From Candidatus Sumerlaeota bacterium (GTDB taxonomy: Bacteria > Sumerlaeota > Sumerlaeia > JAFGJS01): a stretch of DNA of 64,000 nt. Below, piece by piece: positions 9,000 to 17,460 of this stretch. The notes beneath the pieces were generated by a model. It was not told the DNA's origin. It did no database searches and saw only the letters and a program-made list of their open reading frames with translations. Location: contig JAFGJS010000125.1 in the NCBI GenBank assembly GCA_016928995.1, positions 1-64,000 of the forward strand, given 5' to 3'. Position 1 is the stretch's first letter; each line of letters opens with the position of its first letter. The position numbers and the translations under genes were made by a program.

Positions 9000-9635
9000 A
9001 TGATGCGCTTACATCATTTGGCAGTGTTGTTTTTTATGGTGCTGATCGGTTCAAGCGCGACGGTGCACTGTTGGGTTCAATGCTGGAACGGATCCAAAAC
9101 GGGTTGCTGTGTGAACGTGATTCTGCTGGATGAACAGGGCCGGCCGTTGCAAGTCGACATACCGAGAGGAGCGTTCAAGACCGTAGAAGGCCGCGAAGTG
9201 CTCCATCCTTCAAGCTACGCCCTCAAGGCTTCAACGCGCAAGCCTGAATCCACCGTGGCAGATGCGATGCGTTCAGCGACGGCTGTTGAGTTTGGACAGC
9301 AGACGCAGGATTTCGATGTAGAGCCAGACCAGCGTGACCATCAGGCCGAAGGCGGCGTACCATTCCATGTATTTCGGGGCTCCGTGCTGAGCGCCCTGTT
9401 CGATGAGATCGAAGTCGAGCACCAGGTTCAGCGCGGCGATTGTGACGACAAAGAGGCTGAAGCCGATGCCGATCGGACCGCTTTCATGGATGTATGGAAT
9501 GGCCGTGCCGAAAAAGCCCAGCACCAGCGTGGCCAGGTAAATCGCCAGGATCCCGCCTGTGGCGGCGATGACTCCGCGTTTGAAGTTGTCCGTCGCCTTG
9601 ATGAATCCCGTGGCGTATGCTGCCAGCAAGGTTAA
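9000..9635 (+). CDS. Doubtful small secreted protein, frame open into antisense of next gene
   Basis: The first ~90 codons look like a real small secreted protein: a hydrophobic signal (LAVLFFMVLIGSSA), a cysteine-rich stretch with CWVQCWNGSKTGCC, then NVILLDEQGRPLQVDI. From about 9273 the same frame runs antisense through the Bax-inhibitor gene and becomes rich in Asp, Glu, His and Gln, as expected for an unselected shadow frame. So either the true stop has been lost or the real gene ended before 9273 and has been frameshifted. Start alternatives are GTG 8991 and ATG 9000 or 9003. No family recognised. Confidence 0.3.
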   Translation: MMRLHHLAVLFFMVLIGSSATVHCWVQCWNGSKTGCCVNVILLDEQGRPLQVDIPRGAFKTVEGREVLHPSSYALKASTRKPESTVADAMRSATAVEFGQQTQDFDVEPDQRDHQAEGGVPFHVFRGSVLSALFDEIEVEHQVQRGDCDDKEAEADADRTAFMDVWNGRAEKAQHQRGQVNRQDPACGGDDSAFEVVRRLDESRGVCCQQG

Positions 9636-10013
9636 AAACACGCCGAAAGTCAATCCCACGGCTTGCAACACGATGCCGGGGAACTGCGCTTCCATCAGCG
9701 AGGATATGCCGCCGATGAACAGGCCTTCCAGCGCGGCGTAAAGCGGCGCGGTGAATGGCGAGATGCGCATGCTGAAGCTGGTGATGATCGCCACGACGAA
9801 GCCGCCGAAGGCGCCGGTCAGCAAGAAGGGCATGATCGCTTCAGGATTGCGGCCGGCGTTGATGAATTGATGCCAAACCCACACCGAGACGGCGAAGCAG
9901 ATCAGCAACAGGATGCCGGAGCGATTGACGGTTCCGGCCAATGTCATCCGCCGGCCCGCCGCCTGTGTCTCCGAGAATGTCCGTTCGTTCAACGCTGGAT
10001 TGGATGTTCGCAT
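9273..10013 (-). CDS. Bax inhibitor-1/YccA family membrane protein
   Basis: A 246-residue protein with seven probable membrane helices. It fits the bacterial BI-1-like group that carries a short N-terminal stretch beginning MRTSNPALNERTF. Conserved features include the ATGFIKATDNFKRGVIAAT loop and the closing FDLIEQGAQHGAPKYMEWYA, whose acidic and aromatic pattern is typical of the Bax1-I domain. AAAAGGCG lies upstream of the ATG. Members act as inner-membrane calcium-leak channels or FtsH modulators; the substrate here is not known. It is divergent from the alpha-2-macroglobulin gene and convergent with the psp operon. Confidence 0.93.
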   Translation of the reverse strand: MRTSNPALNERTFSETQAAGRRMTLAGTVNRSGILLLICFAVSVWVWHQFINAGRNPEAIMPFLLTGAFGGFVVAIITSFSMRISPFTAPLYAALEGLFIGGISSLMEAQFPGIVLQAVGLTFGVFLTLLAAYATGFIKATDNFKRGVIAATGGILAIYLATLVLGFFGTAIPYIHESGPIGIGFSLFVVTIAALNLVLDFDLIEQGAQHGAPKYMEWYAAFGLMVTLVWLYIEILRLLSKLNSRR

Positions 10014-10411
10014 AATATCGCCTTTTGAATGTTATTTGACTTCCTGACGGAAAAACATAGTTTCTGGATTTTCTCACCGATTGTCAATTCCAAGCAACGC
10101 TTAATCGGGTCGTTGCGGCGTTGATTGGATTGCTGAACATTTTGCGATTGATTGACTGACGTTATGCAGTCTTGACGCCTTGGACTGCGGCGGCTATGCC
10201 GCCGCCTTGAGTTGTGGCGAATGAAAGACGGTCTTGCGCTGATTCAAGGCGCAGGCATGGCCTGCGCAATCCAGGGAAACACTCAAGGTGTGACATCAGT
10301 AATTTATTCCATTGAAGCCGGGGCCTAACTTCGGCTAGCCTGCCACGTAAGACATTCAAGCAGTCATTGCAAACATTCTTCAACATAATCCCGAATCAGG
10401 AGTATGGAGCC
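10014..10411. other. Divergent intergenic region between BI-1 and macroglobulin genes
   Basis: About 400 bp without a gene. It should hold the promoters of both divergent genes, but no convincing box could be picked out. Its middle is occupied by copy 2 of the bipartite hairpin repeat (10155-10300). Confidence 0.6.
10155..10300 (+). repeat. Bipartite hairpin repeat with terminal inverted repeats, copy 2
   Basis: Bounded by ACTGACGT (10155-10162) and ACATCAGT (10293-10300). It contains the same two palindromes as the element at 143-296, in reverse order: TGCGGCGGCTATGCCGCCGC, then GCGCAGGCATGGCCTGCGC. The match to copy 1 is close around each palindrome and weaker between them. This copy lies between two divergent promoters, so it may affect their transcription. 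Confidence 0.75.
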
Positions 10412-13400
10412 ATGCGTTCGATGCCTAAACTTCATCGTAATCATCCGCTGGATCGCGGAATCAAGGCCGTTTTGTGCGCGCTGACGGCGATTGGAGCGAT
10501 TGTCTTCCTCATGACGTATCAGCCGTTGCAGGCGCTGGAGGCGCAGCCGATGCGGGAAAAGGCGGAGCAGCTCAACAAGGATGGAAATTACAAAGAGGCT
10601 TATGATCTCTACCGCCAGCTGGCGCTTCAGGCGGATGATGAAGGGCGGCAGATCGCATCGGATCTGACTGTCGCCGTGCAATGTCTCAATAATCTGAATC
10701 AGTTGAACGAGATTGATGGATTGTTGGAGCAGGCGGCGCAGGCGCATGCGGAAAACTGGCTCGGTTTGTTGGCTGTGGCGGAGCAATATCAATCCATCCA
10801 GCACAACGGCTTCATCATCTCGGGCGAATTCGAGCGCGGCTGGCAACGCGGCGGCAATGGCCGCGCGGTGAACAGCATGGAGCGCGACCGGACGTGTGCG
10901 CTGCAATTGATGGTTCAGGCGATGCCGCTGGCTGAGCAAGAAGAGAATGCCGACAACACCGCGAATTTTTACATGGCGTTCGCGCGTCAGATCCTATTTA
11001 TCCGTGACAGCAACGAATCCTGGCGGTTGCAGTATTTGACCAGCCTTGACGAACTTCCGGACTACGACGAGGGGTATTGGTATGGCTATCGCGGTTATGG
11101 CGGTCAGGCCCACGGCGCGCCGGTGGATGCCGATGGCAATCCGATTTACTATTACGTGCCCAAGTCCTGGGAGACCGCGGCCAACGATGGCGAGCGCTGG
11201 CGCTGGTGCTTGACGCAAGCGGCGGAACTGAACAGCTCGATGCAATCCTCGACACAATGGCAGTTTGCCGATTTCCTGCAGAATCAATTCGGCGTGCAGA
11301 CCATGGCGCAATACTCCTGGTTTCGCGGCTGGGGCGCGCCGTCCGGCGATGAGGATGCGGTCGAGCGCGAGGGCGGCATTCTCTCCATGCACACGCTGAA
11401 GGAGAACGAAGCGCTGGCGCGGCTGGCGAATGGCATCAAACGCTGGGAGCTTCCGGATGAGTTCAATTACATTCGCATTTATCAGGAGCTCAATTCGTAC
11501 AACGATTTGGCGAATATTTATCGAAATCGCCGCCAGTATCCTCCGGCTGCGGAGCAATTGCGACTGTGGCTGGCGGACAACAGCAGCGGCAACAAGGAGT
11601 CAATCCAGCAGCAGCTGGATCAAATCGTCAAACCGTGGGGCCAGTTCGAATCTCACGCTAAATCGCCCGCGCGGCGCGGCGCGAAGGTCGGATTGCGCTT
11701 TCGCAACGGCGAAAAAGTTGAATTCACGGCGCACGCCATTGATCTCGATGCGATGCTGGCTGATGTGAAGAAGCATCTGGAATCGAAACCGAATCAACTT
11801 GATTGGCAGCGGTTGAATATCAACCAGATTGCTCACGATATCCTGAGCAATCCTCAACGTGAAAAGTTCATTACGGACAAAGTCACTCAGTGGTCGCTTG
11901 ATTTGCAGCCGTTGCCGGATCATTTCGACCGGCTGATTGAAGTGGCCACGCCGCTACAGAACGCGGGCGCGTACCTGCTCGAAGGCCGGATGGAAGGCGG
12001 CAACACGTTCCATACCGTGATTTGGATCGAGGACACCGCGCTGCTGAAAAAGCGCCTGGAAAACGAGGATTATTACTACGTCTGCGACGCCGTCACGGGC
12101 CAGCCGATTTCTGGAGCGGACGTGGAGGTCATCGCATACTGGCAAGAGCATCTCCGCAACAATCGCTACAGGACGCATTTGATAAACAGCGCGTTGAAGA
12201 CCGACGAAGACGGCCAGGCGTTTGTCACCAAAAACGAAGTTCCGAATCAATATCAATCGTTGATCGTCGCGCGCACGCCGGAAGGGCGACTGGGATTCTA
12301 TGGTTTCACTTATGGCGTGGGCGGCAATTGGTACGATCATGAGTACAACCAGACCAAGACTTTCGTCATCACGGACCGGCCGGTTTATCGGCCGGAGCAT
12401 ACCGTGAAATGGAAAATCTGGGTGCGCAGGGCGCAGTATGATCAGGAGGATAAATCGCAATTCGCCGGTCAAACGTTCAATGTGCAGATTTTCGATCCGC
12501 AGGACACGAAGGTGCTGGATCAGGAATTCACGGCGGATGAGTACGGCGGTTTTGACGGCGAATATGCGCTGCCCAAGGACGCGAAGCTCGGCGTCTATCG
12601 AGTGCAGGTCGCCGGCCAGGGAAGCGGCATATTCCGCGTGGAGGAGTATAAAAAGCCTGAGTTTGAGGTTACCGTTGACGCGCCGGAGAAGCCGGTGATG
12701 CTGGGCGAGGCAGTCGAGGCGAAGATTCAGGCGAAGTATTATTTCGGCGAAATGGTAAAGAACGCCAAGGTGAAATACAAAGTGATGCGCACGAATCATA
12801 ACGCGCGCTGGTATCCCTCGATGTACTGGGATTGGTTCTACGAGCCGGGCTATTGGTGGTTCTGCTACGATTATCCGTGGTATCCCGGCTGGGGCCGCTG
12901 GGGCTGCCTGGCGCCGGTTCCGTGGTGGTATGGCGACCGGAGCACGCCGCCGGAACTCGTGATGGAGGACGAAGTGGAGATCGGCGAGGATGGCGCGGTG
13001 ACGATCAAGATTGACACGCGCATCGCCAAGGAGGTGCATGGCGATCTCGATCATCGCTACGAGATCACGGCGGAAGTGACCGACCAGTCGCGCCGCACGA
13101 TCGTCGGCCGCGGCAGCGTGCTCGTGGCGCGCGAACCGTTCAAGGTGTACGCCTGGGTCGATCGCGGCCATTACGAAGTGGGCGACGATGTGCGGGCGAG
13201 TTTTCGCGCGCAAACTCTCGACAACAAGCCGGTGCAAGGCGAGGGCGAGTTGAGACTCTACAGCATCGCCTATGACAAGGACTATAAGCCGGTGGAGAGC
13301 GAGGTGCAGTCGTGGAGCCTGAACACGGATGCGCAGGGGAGCGCGGAGCAACAGCTCAAGGCTTCGCAAGCCGGGCAATATCGCCTCTCGTACTCCGTGA

Positions 13401-16400
13401 CGGACACCGAAGGCCATACGCAGGAAGGCGGCTATATTTTCATCGTGCGCGGCGAAGGCTTCGACGGCTCGCAGTTCCGCTTCAACGACCTGGAGATCGT
13501 GCCGGACAAGAAGGAATACGCCGACGGCGACACGGCCAGAATGTTGATCAATACGAATCATCCGAACAGCGTGGTGCTGTTTTTCGAGCGGCCGAGTAAC
13601 GGCGTTTATCGCAAGCCGCAGGTGTTGCGCATCGCCGGCAAGAGCGCCGGGCAGACGTTGGAAATCAGCAAGAAAGACATGCCGAACATTTTCGTCGAAG
13701 CGGTCACGATCAGCGACGGGAAGATTCACTCGCAGGCGCGTGAGTTGCATGTGCCGCCGGAAGAGCGCATGCTGAAACTCGCGGTCGAACCGGATAAGGC
13801 GGAATATAAGCCGCGCGAAAAGGCGAAAGTGAAACTCACGCTGACGGACATCGATGGCAAGCCGTTTGTGGGAAGCACGGTCGTCGCGGTGTACGATAAG
13901 GCGCTGGAATACATCAGCGGCGGCAGCAACGTGCCGGAGATCAAGTCGTTCTTCTGGAAATGGCGGCGGAGCCATTCGGTGCGCGAGGAAAGCAACCTGC
14001 TGCTCGGTTTCGGCAACCTGGTTCGTGACTGGAAGGAGCAGATGCAAACGCTTGGCGTGTTTGGCGCGACTTTGCAACCGGGAGACGATTTCGTGCTGAT
14101 GGATCAAGATGGCTACGATAGCGCTTATGCTTACAACGGACGCGGTGATGTTCCTTTGCGCAAACCAATGGGTGTGATGGGTTTAAAACAGCAGCGCGCG
14201 GCCGGAATGTCGGCGCCGATGGTCGCGATGGAAATGAAAGAGGACGCTATGATGGATGTTGGCTTAGATATAGAACATGAGGAAACACCAGCGCCGGGGC
14301 ATGGCGGAGACGCGGACGGCGCCGCGGCAGAGCCGATGGTGCGCAGCAATTTTGCCGATTCCGTTTTCTGGGGCGCGGCGATCACCACCGACGAAGACGG
14401 CACGGCCGAAATCGAATTCGACATGCCGGATAACCTCACTGGCTGGAAAATCAAATCCTGGGCCATGGGTCACGGCACCAAGGTCGGTCAGGCTGAAGCT
14501 GAAGTTGTGACCAAGAAAAATCTAATCCTGCGTCTACAAGCTCCGCGATTCTTCATAGAAAAAGACGAAGTAGTGCTCTCGGCGAATGTGCATAATTATT
14601 TAGACGACTTAAAACATGTAACTGGTGTGATTGAATTGGAAGGTGATTGCCTTGAGTTGGTTGAAGTGCCGCGATTCTCACAACCAGATGGCATTGGGAC
14701 TATGGGTGAGCCTCTGCCTTTATTTCGGATGAATATGAAGCCGGCTGGAAAAAGTCAGCTATCTGACAAAACCCAAGTTGGTATACAAGCACAAGGAGAG
14801 CAGAGGATAGATTGGCGTGTAAAAGTCCTGAAGGAAGGAAACGCCACAATCCGCATGAAGGCGCTGACGGATGAAGAGTCGGATGCGATGGAGATGTCCT
14901 TCCCGGTGTATGTGCACGGTATGGAAAAGCAAGTTCCATATAGCGGCCATATGAAGCCCGACGTCGAGTCGGCGAGCATCACGCTCAATGTGCCGGAGGA
15001 GCGGCGCATCAATGATTCGCAGCTCGAGATTCGCTATTCGCCCACGCTGGCCATGGCCATGGTGGACGCGCTGCCGTATATGGTGAGCTACCCTTATGGC
15101 TGCACGGAGCAAACGCTCAACCGTTTCCTGCCGACGGTGATCACGCAAAAAATCCTGATGGACATGGGGCTCGATCTAGCGGCGATCAAGGAGAAGCGCA
15201 GCAATCTGAACGCGCAGGAGCTTGGCGACGACAAGCAGCGCGCGGAGCAATGGAAAAAGGAAGAGATGCGCTGGAAACGCGACGCCGAGGGCGAGTGGGC
15301 GCCGAATCCGGTGTTCGACGAGGAGGAAGTCAAGGCGATGGTCGCGGCGGGCGTGGAGAAATTGCAGGCCATGCAACTCAGCGACGGCGGCTGGGGCTGG
15401 TTCAGCGGGTATCATGAGCACAGTTATCCACACACCACGGCATACGTCGTGCATGGCTTGCAGCTTGCCTTGCAGAACGACGCGCAGGTTCCGCTTGGCT
15501 CGCTGGGACGCGGCGTCGATTGGCTGCAACGCTATCAGCGCGAGCAGGTGCAGGAATTGAAAAACTGGAATGATGATGAAAAGAAGCGCATCAAGCCGTG
15601 GAAGCGCTACGCCGACGAACTCGACGCCTTTGTCTTCATGGTCCTCACCGATGCAAACGAGAAAAACGATGAGATGCTGGAGTTCCTCTATCGCGACCGC
15701 AACCACCTTGCCGTGTACGCCAAGTCGATGTTCGGCATCGCGCTGCAAAAGCTCGGCGAAACGGAAAAACGCGACATGATCATCCGCAACGTCGAGCAGT
15801 ACCTGGTCACGGATGAGGAAAACCAGACGGCGTATCTCAATCTCGGCAATGAAGGCTACTGGTGGTATTGGTACGGCAGCGAATACGAGGCGCACGCCTA
15901 CTACCTGAAATTGCTCGCGGCGGCGAAGCCCGATTCGGAAGTGGCGCCGTGGCTGGTCAAGTACCTGCTGAACAACCGCAAGCACGCGACGTACTGGAAA
16001 AGCACGCGCGACACTAGCGTCGTGATCGAGGCGTTCGCCGATTACATTCGCGCCACTGGAGAGGATAAGCCGGACATGACGCTGGAGGTGCTTTACGACG
16101 GCAAGAAGATGAAGGAAGTGCGGATCAACGCGGAGAACCTCTTCACCTACGACAACAAATTCGTGCTGACCGGCGACGCCATAGAGACCGGCGAGCATAC
16201 CGTCGAGTTCCGCAAGCAGGGCAGCGGTCCGCTGTACTTCAACGCGTATCTCACGTACTTCAGCCTGGAGGATTTCATCACGAAGGCCGGTCTGGAAATC
16301 AAGGTGGATCGCAAGACGTATAAACTCGTGCCGGAAGACAAACAGATCAAAGTCGCCGGTTCGCACGGGCAGGCGGTCGATCAGAAGGTGGAGAAATTCC

Positions 16401-16768
16401 GCCGCGAGGAGCTCGAAAGCGGCGCCATGCTGAAGAGCGGCGATCTCGTGGAAGTCGAACTCACCATCGAAAGCAAGAACGACTATGAGTACCTCATCTT
16501 CGAGGACATGAAAGCCGCCGGATTCGAAGCGGAGAAGGTGCGCAGCGGCTGGTACTCCGAGGGCGGCATGTCGGCCTACATGGAGTTGCGTGATGAGAAG
16601 GTCGCCTTCTTCACCCGCTGGCTGCCGCGCGGCAAGCACAGCATCAGCTATCGCCTGCGCGCCGAGATCCCGGGCAAGTTCAGCGCCTTGCCCGCCAAAG
16701 GCTACGCCATGTACGCCCCGGAGCTCCGCGCTAATTCGGATGAGATCAAACTCGGCATCGAAGACTGA
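10412..16768 (+). CDS. Large alpha-2-macroglobulin family protein with thioester motif
   Basis: A 2118-residue exported protein. The ATG at 10412 is preceded by GGAGCC and is followed by a hydrophobic export segment (about residues 18-45) without a lipobox. The N-terminal ~400 residues are helical and TPR-like. Macroglobulin domains follow, with the VYRPEHTVKWKIWVR block near residue 658, then the alpha-2-macroglobulin domain (VFWGAAITTDEDGTAEIEF, near 1313), then the thioester site YGCTEQ, with Cys at codon 15101 (residue 1564), and the thioester/MG10 region. Bacterial members trap proteases in the periplasm and are often paired with PBP1C; no pbpC is nearby. Odd features are an aromatic-rich insertion near residues 795-845 and a patch of different codon use at about 14.1-14.9 kb. 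The family is certain; the client protease is unknown. Confidence 0.95.
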   Translation: MRSMPKLHRNHPLDRGIKAVLCALTAIGAIVFLMTYQPLQALEAQPMREKAEQLNKDGNYKEAYDLYRQLALQADDEGRQIASDLTVAVQCLNNLNQLNEIDGLLEQAAQAHAENWLGLLAVAEQYQSIQHNGFIISGEFERGWQRGGNGRAVNSMERDRTCALQLMVQAMPLAEQEENADNTANFYMAFARQILFIRDSNESWRLQYLTSLDELPDYDEGYWYGYRGYGGQAHGAPVDADGNPIYYYVPKSWETAANDGERWRWCLTQAAELNSSMQSSTQWQFADFLQNQFGVQTMAQYSWFRGWGAPSGDEDAVEREGGILSMHTLKENEALARLANGIKRWELPDEFNYIRIYQELNSYNDLANIYRNRRQYPPAAEQLRLWLADNSSGNKESIQQQLDQIVKPWGQFESHAKSPARRGAKVGLRFRNGEKVEFTAHAIDLDAMLADVKKHLESKPNQLDWQRLNINQIAHDILSNPQREKFITDKVTQWSLDLQPLPDHFDRLIEVATPLQNAGAYLLEGRMEGGNTFHTVIWIEDTALLKKRLENEDYYYVCDAVTGQPISGADVEVIAYWQEHLRNNRYRTHLINSALKTDEDGQAFVTKNEVPNQYQSLIVARTPEGRLGFYGFTYGVGGNWYDHEYNQTKTFVITDRPVYRPEHTVKWKIWVRRAQYDQEDKSQFAGQTFNVQIFDPQDTKVLDQEFTADEYGGFDGEYALPKDAKLGVYRVQVAGQGSGIFRVEEYKKPEFEVTVDAPEKPVMLGEAVEAKIQAKYYFGEMVKNAKVKYKVMRTNHNARWYPSMYWDWFYEPGYWWFCYDYPWYPGWGRWGCLAPVPWWYGDRSTPPELVMEDEVEIGEDGAVTIKIDTRIAKEVHGDLDHRYEITAEVTDQSRRTIVGRGSVLVAREPFKVYAWVDRGHYEVGDDVRASFRAQTLDNKPVQGEGELRLYSIAYDKDYKPVESEVQSWSLNTDAQGSAEQQLKASQAGQYRLSYSVTDTEGHTQEGGYIFIVRGEGFDGSQFRFNDLEIVPDKKEYADGDTARMLINTNHPNSVVLFFERPSNGVYRKPQVLRIAGKSAGQTLEISKKDMPNIFVEAVTISDGKIHSQARELHVPPEERMLKLAVEPDKAEYKPREKAKVKLTLTDIDGKPFVGSTVVAVYDKALEYISGGSNVPEIKSFFWKWRRSHSVREESNLLLGFGNLVRDWKEQMQTLGVFGATLQPGDDFVLMDQDGYDSAYAYNGRGDVPLRKPMGVMGLKQQRAAGMSAPMVAMEMKEDAMMDVGLDIEHEETPAPGHGGDADGAAAEPMVRSNFADSVFWGAAITTDEDGTAEIEFDMPDNLTGWKIKSWAMGHGTKVGQAEAEVVTKKNLILRLQAPRFFIEKDEVVLSANVHNYLDDLKHVTGVIELEGDCLELVEVPRFSQPDGIGTMGEPLPLFRMNMKPAGKSQLSDKTQVGIQAQGEQRIDWRVKVLKEGNATIRMKALTDEESDAMEMSFPVYVHGMEKQVPYSGHMKPDVESASITLNVPEERRINDSQLEIRYSPTLAMAMVDALPYMVSYPYGCTEQTLNRFLPTVITQKILMDMGLDLAAIKEKRSNLNAQELGDDKQRAEQWKKEEMRWKRDAEGEWAPNPVFDEEEVKAMVAAGVEKLQAMQLSDGGWGWFSGYHEHSYPHTTAYVVHGLQLALQNDAQVPLGSLGRGVDWLQRYQREQVQELKNWNDDEKKRIKPWKRYADELDAFVFMVLTDANEKNDEMLEFLYRDRNHLAVYAKSMFGIALQKLGETEKRDMIIRNVEQYLVTDEENQTAYLNLGNEGYWWYWYGSEYEAHAYYLKLLAAAKPDSEVAPWLVKYLLNNRKHATYWKSTRDTSVVIEAFADYIRATGEDKPDMTLEVLYDGKKMKEVRINAENLFTYDNKFVLTGDAIETGEHTVEFRKQGSGPLYFNAYLTYFSLEDFITKAGLEIKVDRKTYKLVPEDKQIKVAGSHGQAVDQKVEKFRREELESGAMLKSGDLVEVELTIESKNDYEYLIFEDMKAAGFEAEKVRSGWYSEGGMSAYMELRDEKVAFFTRWLPRGKHSISYRLRAEIPGKFSALPAKGYAMYAPELRANSDEIKLGIED

Positions 16769-16880
16769 TCGCCATTAAATCAAAACGGGTTGCGCATAAC
16801 GCAATGCGCAACCCGTCGTCTTTAAAACTGGCCCAATCATCTGGTTCTGGATAAACTCTCCCAAGTATCGCACGAAAAGA
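16740..16880. repeat. Duplicated ~140-bp segment, left copy
   Basis: Covers the last codons of the macroglobulin gene (DEIKLGIED stop), a hairpin, and a stretch whose reverse strand reads LFVRYLGEFI. The same order occurs at 17319-17460 (EIKLSIGD stop, hairpin, reverse-strand LFMRYLGVFI), with roughly 80-85 percent identity by eye. The second copy contains the real 3' end of the convergent gene at 17412-18104, so the left copy carries a relic of that gene's end, and the right copy a relic of the macroglobulin gene's end. Confidence 0.85.
16786..16822. terminator. Hairpin terminator after the macroglobulin gene
   Basis: CGGGTTGCGCAT (16786-16797) pairs perfectly with ATGCGCAACCCG (16804-16815) across a 6-base loop. 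AAAA precedes and TCGTCTTT follows, so it can work in both directions. A diverged copy with the same 12-bp stem lies at 17365-17395. Confidence 0.8.
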
Positions 16881-16890
16881 TAGGAACCCA

Positions 16891-17282
16891 ATGAAACTTG
16901 AACATGTCGCTGTGAATGTATCCGATCCCGTCGCCATGGCAAAATGGTACGTGGAAAACCTTGGAATGCAGATCGCATTCGAGTTGGATCAACCGCCGCA
17001 CACGCGTTTTCTCCGCGACAGCAGCGGAAAGATGATGCTGGAGATTTATAACAATCAGCGGACCAGGTTCCCGGCTATGCAACGATGAATCCGCTTTTGC
17101 TGCATTTCGCTTTTGTCTCCGCAAATCCGGCCGCAGACAAGACAAGACTGATCCAGGCCGGCGCAACGCCGGTTTCCGATGAGGTCATGGAAGACGGTTC
17201 GCACATCGTCATGCTCCGCGATCCCTGGGGCCTATGCATCCAATTTTGCAAGCGCGGAAAAAAATTGCTGCTCAATGATTGA
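16891..17282 (+). pseudogene. VOC/glyoxalase-fold gene split by a frameshift
   Basis: Two overlapping frames together make one ~130-residue vicinal-oxygen-chelate domain. The first (16891-17088) reads MKLEHVAVNVSDPVAMAKWY to SSGKMMLEIYNN and stops after a few out-of-frame residues. The second continues in another frame with QVPGYATMNPLLLHFAFVSA to LRDPWGLCIQFCKRG. The upstream part of the second frame encodes family-like residues before its ATG, which points to a one-base indel near 17065-17073. Alternatively, the ATGA overlap at 17085-17088 could let both halves be translated as two chains. AGGAAC lies before the first ATG. The gene sits between the two copies of the duplicated segment. The substrate is unknown. 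Confidence 0.8.
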
Positions 17283-17318
17283 ACATTTGCAGCAGTCCAA
17301 TCATGAGATCGGACCGCG

Positions 17319-17460
17319 ACGAAATCAAACTCAGCATCGGAGACTGATCTTCTTCAAATCAAAACGGGTTGCGCATGAACACCATGCGCAACCCGCTGTC
17401 TTCAAATTGGCTCAATCATCTGGCCCTAGAATAAACACTCCCAAGTATCGCATGAATAGA
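17319..17460. repeat. Duplicated ~140-bp segment, right copy
   Basis: Second copy of the segment at 16740-16880. Here the convergent gene's 3' end (stop at 17412) is the functional one, while the short EIKLSIGD-stop reading frame copies the macroglobulin C-terminus and has no gene in front of it. Confidence 0.85.
17365..17402. terminator. Hairpin terminator between VOC gene and convergent gene
   Basis: CGGGTTGCGCAT (17365-17376) pairs perfectly with ATGCGCAACCCG (17384-17395), loop of 7. It is a copy of the hairpin at 16786-16815 with a different loop. It sits between two convergent reading frames. Confidence 0.75.

Noticed and set aside
11954..14107. A 717-codon open frame antisense to the macroglobulin gene
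   Set aside because: It is the shadow of a GC-rich coding strand: Arg-, His- and Leu-rich, with no motif and no ribosome-binding site. Similar shadows at 15176-16639, 27188-28423, 19604-20833 and 31068-32495 were dropped for the same reason.
16891..17088. The first half of the VOC gene as an independent gene
   Set aside because: The domain continues in another frame with family-like residues before its ATG, so one broken gene is the better account.
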